Source: Parachlamydiaceae bacterium
GTDB taxonomy: Bacteria > Chlamydiota > Chlamydiia > Chlamydiales > Parachlamydiaceae
Assembly (NCBI GenBank): GCA_030679615.1
Contig: JAUXSJ010000160.1
Location: forward strand, 1 to 8,430
DNA: 8,430 nucleotides
Reading direction: 5' to 3'
This document shows positions 5,917 through 8,430 of this stretch, piece by piece (within the stretch, counting starts at the first letter, position 1; each line of letters begins with the position of its first letter). The translations under genes and the position numbers were made by a program. The notes under the pieces were generated by a model. The model was not told the origin of the DNA and did no database searches. It worked only from the letters and a program-made list of their open reading frames with translations.

Positions 5917-6666
5917 TTATATGACCATTCCTCCATCAACAGTTAATATTTGGCCGGTAATATAGTCAGAAAGAGGGCTCGCTAAAAACCAAGCCATATT
6001 CGCTATTTCTTCAGGTTGACCAAATCTTCCTAATGGGATTGATTTAATCAGCGCTTCTTTTTGTGCATCCACAAGCCCTTCAGTCATTTTAGTTTGAATA
6101 AACCCAGGGGCAATTGCATTCACTAATACTTTTCTTGAAGCTAATTCTTTTGCTAATGCTTTCGTTAAACCAATCATCCCTGCTTTAGAAGCTGCGTAAT
6201 TAACTTGGCCGATATTACCCATCAAACCAACAACGGAGGTAATATTAATGATTTTTCCACCACGTTTCATCATATGTCTGACGATAGCATGACATGTGTT
6301 ATAGCATGATTTTAAATTCACATTGATGACACGATCCCAATCTTCTTCATTCATTCTCATCAATAGTTGATCTGCTGTGATACCTGCATTATTGACTAAA
6401 ATGTCAATTTGACCGAAGTCTTTTAAAATTTGTTGAAAAACTTGATCTGTTTCGGCTGTTTTTGAGACATCTGCGGCATAAAATTGAATCATTCCATCAG
6501 GTACAGCTTGTTTAATTTCTTCTACAGCTGTTTGTCCGTTTTCAGGGCGTGTTCCTAAAATAACGACTTTAGCTCCCTCTTCAACAAATTTTAAAGCAAT
6601 TGCTTTACCGATACCTGCTGTTCCACCTGTGACAATAGCAACTTTTTCTTTTAGTAAATGCTTCAC
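5917..6666 (-). CDS. fabG: 3-oxoacyl-[acyl-carrier-protein] reductase
   Basis: A cytoplasmic short-chain dehydrogenase/reductase of 249 residues, the usual FabG length. It reduces 3-oxoacyl-ACP to 3-hydroxyacyl-ACP with NADPH in each round of chain elongation. The cofactor-binding motif TGGTAGIG is at residues 13-20 and NNAG at 92-95. The catalytic set is Asn117, Ser144, Tyr157 and Lys161 (YAASK), with the IAPGFIQTKMT substrate-loop region at 185-195 and a VDGGM C-terminus. The start is GTG at 6666, whose G is the last base of the fabD stop (TAGTG). GAGGG lies eight bases upstream inside the fabD end. The one-base overlap means translation is coupled to fabD. The set of residues is complete, so an active enzyme is expected. 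Confidence 0.97.
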   Translation of the reverse strand: MKHLLKEKVAIVTGGTAGIGKAIALKFVEEGAKVVILGTRPENGQTAVEEIKQAVPDGMIQFYAADVSKTAETDQVFQQILKDFGQIDILVNNAGITADQLLMRMNEEDWDRVINVNLKSCYNTCHAIVRHMMKRGGKIINITSVVGLMGNIGQVNYAASKAGMIGLTKALAKELASRKVLVNAIAPGFIQTKMTEGLVDAQKEALIKSIPLGRFGQPEEIANMAWFLASPLSDYITGQILTVDGGMVI

Positions 6667-7625
6667 TAGAGTTTACCCTCTTTGATTAACAGTTCTATTT
6701 GAGTTAAATCTTCAATTTTATCTATTGCAATTGTTGGAGCATTGACTCCAATTTTTCGATTCATCCCTGAAAGAGTTTTTCCCGGACCACATTCAATATA
6801 AAGATCGACGCCTTCTTCTTCAATTTTTTTAATTCCTTGTTCCCAACGAACTGAATGTGTGACTTGTTGAATTAAATTTTTCTTTATTTTTTCTGTTTCA
6901 AAAACAAAATCACCCGGAACATTCATCACTAATTTTGCAGCGCCTGATTTTAACGAACAGTTTTCAATAAAAGGAGATAATTTATCTTCGGCTTTTTTCA
7001 TTAAGCCACTGTGAAATGGACCATGGACTTGCAGTGGTAGAACTCTCTTTGCTCCTCCAGCTAATGCTGCTTTTGATCCTTCTTCAATTCCTTTAGTTGT
7101 TCCTGAAAGAACAATTTGACCTGGACAATTAAAATTAGCTATCCACAAATCGTTAGGAAGGTTGACTTGACTAACGATCCTTTCCATATCATTAACAGTT
7201 AGCCCTAAAACAACGGCCATGGTTCCCTTAATCTCTTCACAAGTATCATTCATGAAATGTGCACGATGTTTAACAAGAGAAAGGGTATCAGAAAAGTTAA
7301 GGTGTTCAGAAGCTGTTAATGCAGTGTATTCACCTAAACTTAGTCCTGCACAAATTGAAGGTTTAAGAGTAAAGAGTTCTAAAATCGTCCGAACAATTGC
7401 TGTACTCGTCACATAAATGGCTAATTGGCTATTTTTCGTTTGCGTGAGTAATTCTTCAGGTCCGTTGAAAATAATTTTTGATAATGATAGTTGGAGTAGA
7501 TCGTCTGCTTCTTCAAATGTTTGTTTAGCAATTTTGAAATTTTGTAAAAAATCTTTTCCCATTGTAGGGTACTGAGCACCTTGCCCCGGGAAAATAAACG
7601 CAATTTTTTTTAGTTTAGTTTGCAT
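6666..7625 (-). CDS. fabD: Malonyl-CoA:ACP transacylase
   Basis: FabD moves the malonyl group from CoA to AcpP, supplying the two-carbon donor for fatty acid synthesis in the cytoplasm. From the ATG at 7625 the protein has 319 residues, close to the usual 310. It begins with FPGQGAQ (12-18). The nucleophile is Ser96 in GLSLGEYTAL, Arg121 lies in VKHRAHFM, and His205 in GPFHSGLM completes the active site. Most FabD proteins have GHSLGEY; here the second residue is Leu. The frame continues 15 codons upstream to an ATG at 7670 inside fabH, but the homology starts at KIAFIFPGQG and the 7625 ATG lies eight bases past the fabH stop, with GGAG across the fabH end. The spacing from GGAG (11 bases) is a little long. 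Confidence 0.96.
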   Translation of the reverse strand: MQTKLKKIAFIFPGQGAQYPTMGKDFLQNFKIAKQTFEEADDLLQLSLSKIIFNGPEELLTQTKNSQLAIYVTSTAIVRTILELFTLKPSICAGLSLGEYTALTASEHLNFSDTLSLVKHRAHFMNDTCEEIKGTMAVVLGLTVNDMERIVSQVNLPNDLWIANFNCPGQIVLSGTTKGIEEGSKAALAGGAKRVLPLQVHGPFHSGLMKKAEDKLSPFIENCSLKSGAAKLVMNVPGDFVFETEKIKKNLIQQVTHSVRWEQGIKKIEEEGVDLYIECGPGKTLSGMNRKIGVNAPTIAIDKIEDLTQIELLIKEGKL

Positions 7626-7633
7626 GTTATGGT

Positions 7634-8430
7634 TTACTCCATCACTTTTGTTAAAATCGAAGCTCCCCATGTCAATCCTGCACCAAAAGCAATCAATAAT
7701 AAATGTTCGCCTTCATGAATTTTTTGTTCCTTCATGAGTTCGTCAAGAGCAATAGCGATGCTTGATCCTGAAGTATTTCCATATTTATGCAATGTTTGGA
7801 AAACCTTTTCCTCGCTAATATTGAAGTTTTTAGCCATCGCATTAATGATACGAATGTTAGCTTGATGTGGGACTAACCAACTTAATTCATGATCTTTTAA
7901 ATCTGCTTTTTTTAAACAATCTTGAGCGGCACTGCTCATGCGACGTACGGCATGTTTGAACAATTCATTACCACTCATTTTAAAGAAATGTTCTTTATTT
8001 GATACTGTGGATAAAGAAGCGGGTTGACGGCTTCCTCCAGCTGGCATCATGAAAAGATTAGCATATTGACCATCTGATCCCAAACAAAGAGCATCAATTT
8101 GAAGTCCTTCTCCTTTTGATGTTATAATAGCTGCAGCTGCTCCATCACCAAAAAGAACGCATGTATTTCTATCTTCGTAATCAATAAAAGAAGACATTTT
8201 TTCTGAAGCAATGACTAAAACGTTTTGGTAAGTTTTAGATTCAATGAAAGCTTTAGCCGTAGAAAGAGCATAAAGAAATCCGGTGCAAGCAGCTTGAATG
8301 TCCATGGCAGCCGCATTAGTTGCTTTTAAATTTGCCTGAATGAGGTTAGCTGTTGAGGGGGAAAGATAATCGGGACTCATCGTAGCGACAATAATTAAAT
8401 CAATTTCTTCCGGATTTAATCCTGCATTTT
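7634..8430 (-). CDS. fabH: 3-oxoacyl-[acyl-carrier-protein] synthase III (5' end outside window)
   Basis: The condensing enzyme that joins acetyl-CoA and malonyl-ACP to start fatty acid synthesis. The first ATG in frame is at 8380, but the frame stays open to the right edge and encodes AGLNPEEIDLIIVATMSPDY, a normal internal FabH stretch, so roughly the first 50-60 residues are missing; 264 are visible. The thiolase-fold catalytic triad is complete: Cys48 of the visible part in QAACTGF, His188 in VPHQANIRI and Asn218 in YGNTSGSS. His and Asn are 30 residues apart, as in E. coli FabH, and the end AFGAGLTWGA is typical. The Cys-to-His distance is eight residues longer than in E. coli, a small surface insertion. 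It is the first visible gene of the fabH-fabD-fabG unit; in Chlamydia recR lies further upstream. Confidence 0.96.
   Translation of the reverse strand, partial: NAGLNPEEIDLIIVATMSPDYLSPSTANLIQANLKATNAAAMDIQAACTGFLYALSTAKAFIESKTYQNVLVIASEKMSSFIDYEDRNTCVLFGDGAAAAIITSKGEGLQIDALCLGSDGQYANLFMMPAGGSRQPASLSTVSNKEHFFKMSGNELFKHAVRRMSSAAQDCLKKADLKDHELSWLVPHQANIRIINAMAKNFNISEEKVFQTLHKYGNTSGSSIAIALDELMKEQKIHEGEHLLLIAFGAGLTWGASILTKVME

Noticed and set aside
5596..5946. 116-residue plus-strand open frame over acpP
   Set aside because: It is the antisense of acpP and its Ser-rich translation is what such overlap produces.
7219..7603. Short open frames on both strands inside fabD (7219-7416 plus, 7421-7603 minus)
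   Set aside because: Both lie within an intact fabD frame and have no recognisable content.
7625..7670. Longer fabD starting at the ATG at 7670
   Set aside because: The extra 15 residues lie out of frame inside fabH and do not fit FabD; the ATG at 7625 directly precedes the conserved N-terminus.

Overview
The window reads as AT-rich chromosomal DNA from a member of the Chlamydiae, most likely an environmental, Parachlamydia- or Protochlamydia-like lineage. Two things point there. The acyl carrier protein core and the fabH-fabD-fabG-acpP order match the chlamydial cluster. The opposing gene pair, a nucleotide-transporter-fold protein with a HEAT tail followed by a small cyclic-nucleotide-binding protein, matches what I recall of Chlamydia trachomatis CT234-CT235, which lie next to acpP (CT236). 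Genus and species cannot be fixed from sequence reading alone.

Plus strand, 1-4605: three genes run head to tail as a probable operon. The first is a large membrane protein, cut by the left window edge, with an ADP/ATP-translocase-like membrane half and a long alpha-solenoid (HEAT) half. It overlaps by ATGA a 153-residue protein that is essentially one cyclic-nucleotide-binding domain with an intact phosphate-binding cassette. A PutP-type sodium/solute symporter follows 18 bases later. No promoter for these genes is visible; it should lie left of the window.

Middle, 4606-5564: a gene-poor stretch of about 1 kb between convergent and tandem units. It holds a 232-bp imperfect inverted repeat with two nested palindromes in each arm. 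It also holds a small minus-strand gene for a stand-alone PhnA/YjdM C-terminal domain, with its own promoter and Shine-Dalgarno site, a palindrome-rich spacer, and the terminator of the fatty acid operon. The terminator hairpin and the inner palindromes of the inverted repeat are the same kind of module, sharing flanks and differing by paired changes in the stem.

Minus strand, 5565-8430: the type II fatty acid synthesis cluster fabH (cut by the right edge), fabD, fabG and acpP. The first three are tightly packed (8-nt gap, then 1-nt overlap) and translationally linked. acpP sits 88 nt further on behind a good promoter, so it can be made in excess of the enzymes. Together FabD loads malonyl onto AcpP, FabH starts the chain and FabG performs the first reduction.

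The clearest oddity is that, relative to the C. trachomatis order, the symporter gene, the PhnA-like gene and the repeats sit between the cyclic-nucleotide-binding gene and acpP. I see no clear evidence of a wholly new system. The best leads are the split transporter/cyclic-nucleotide sensor pair and the hairpin repeat family.
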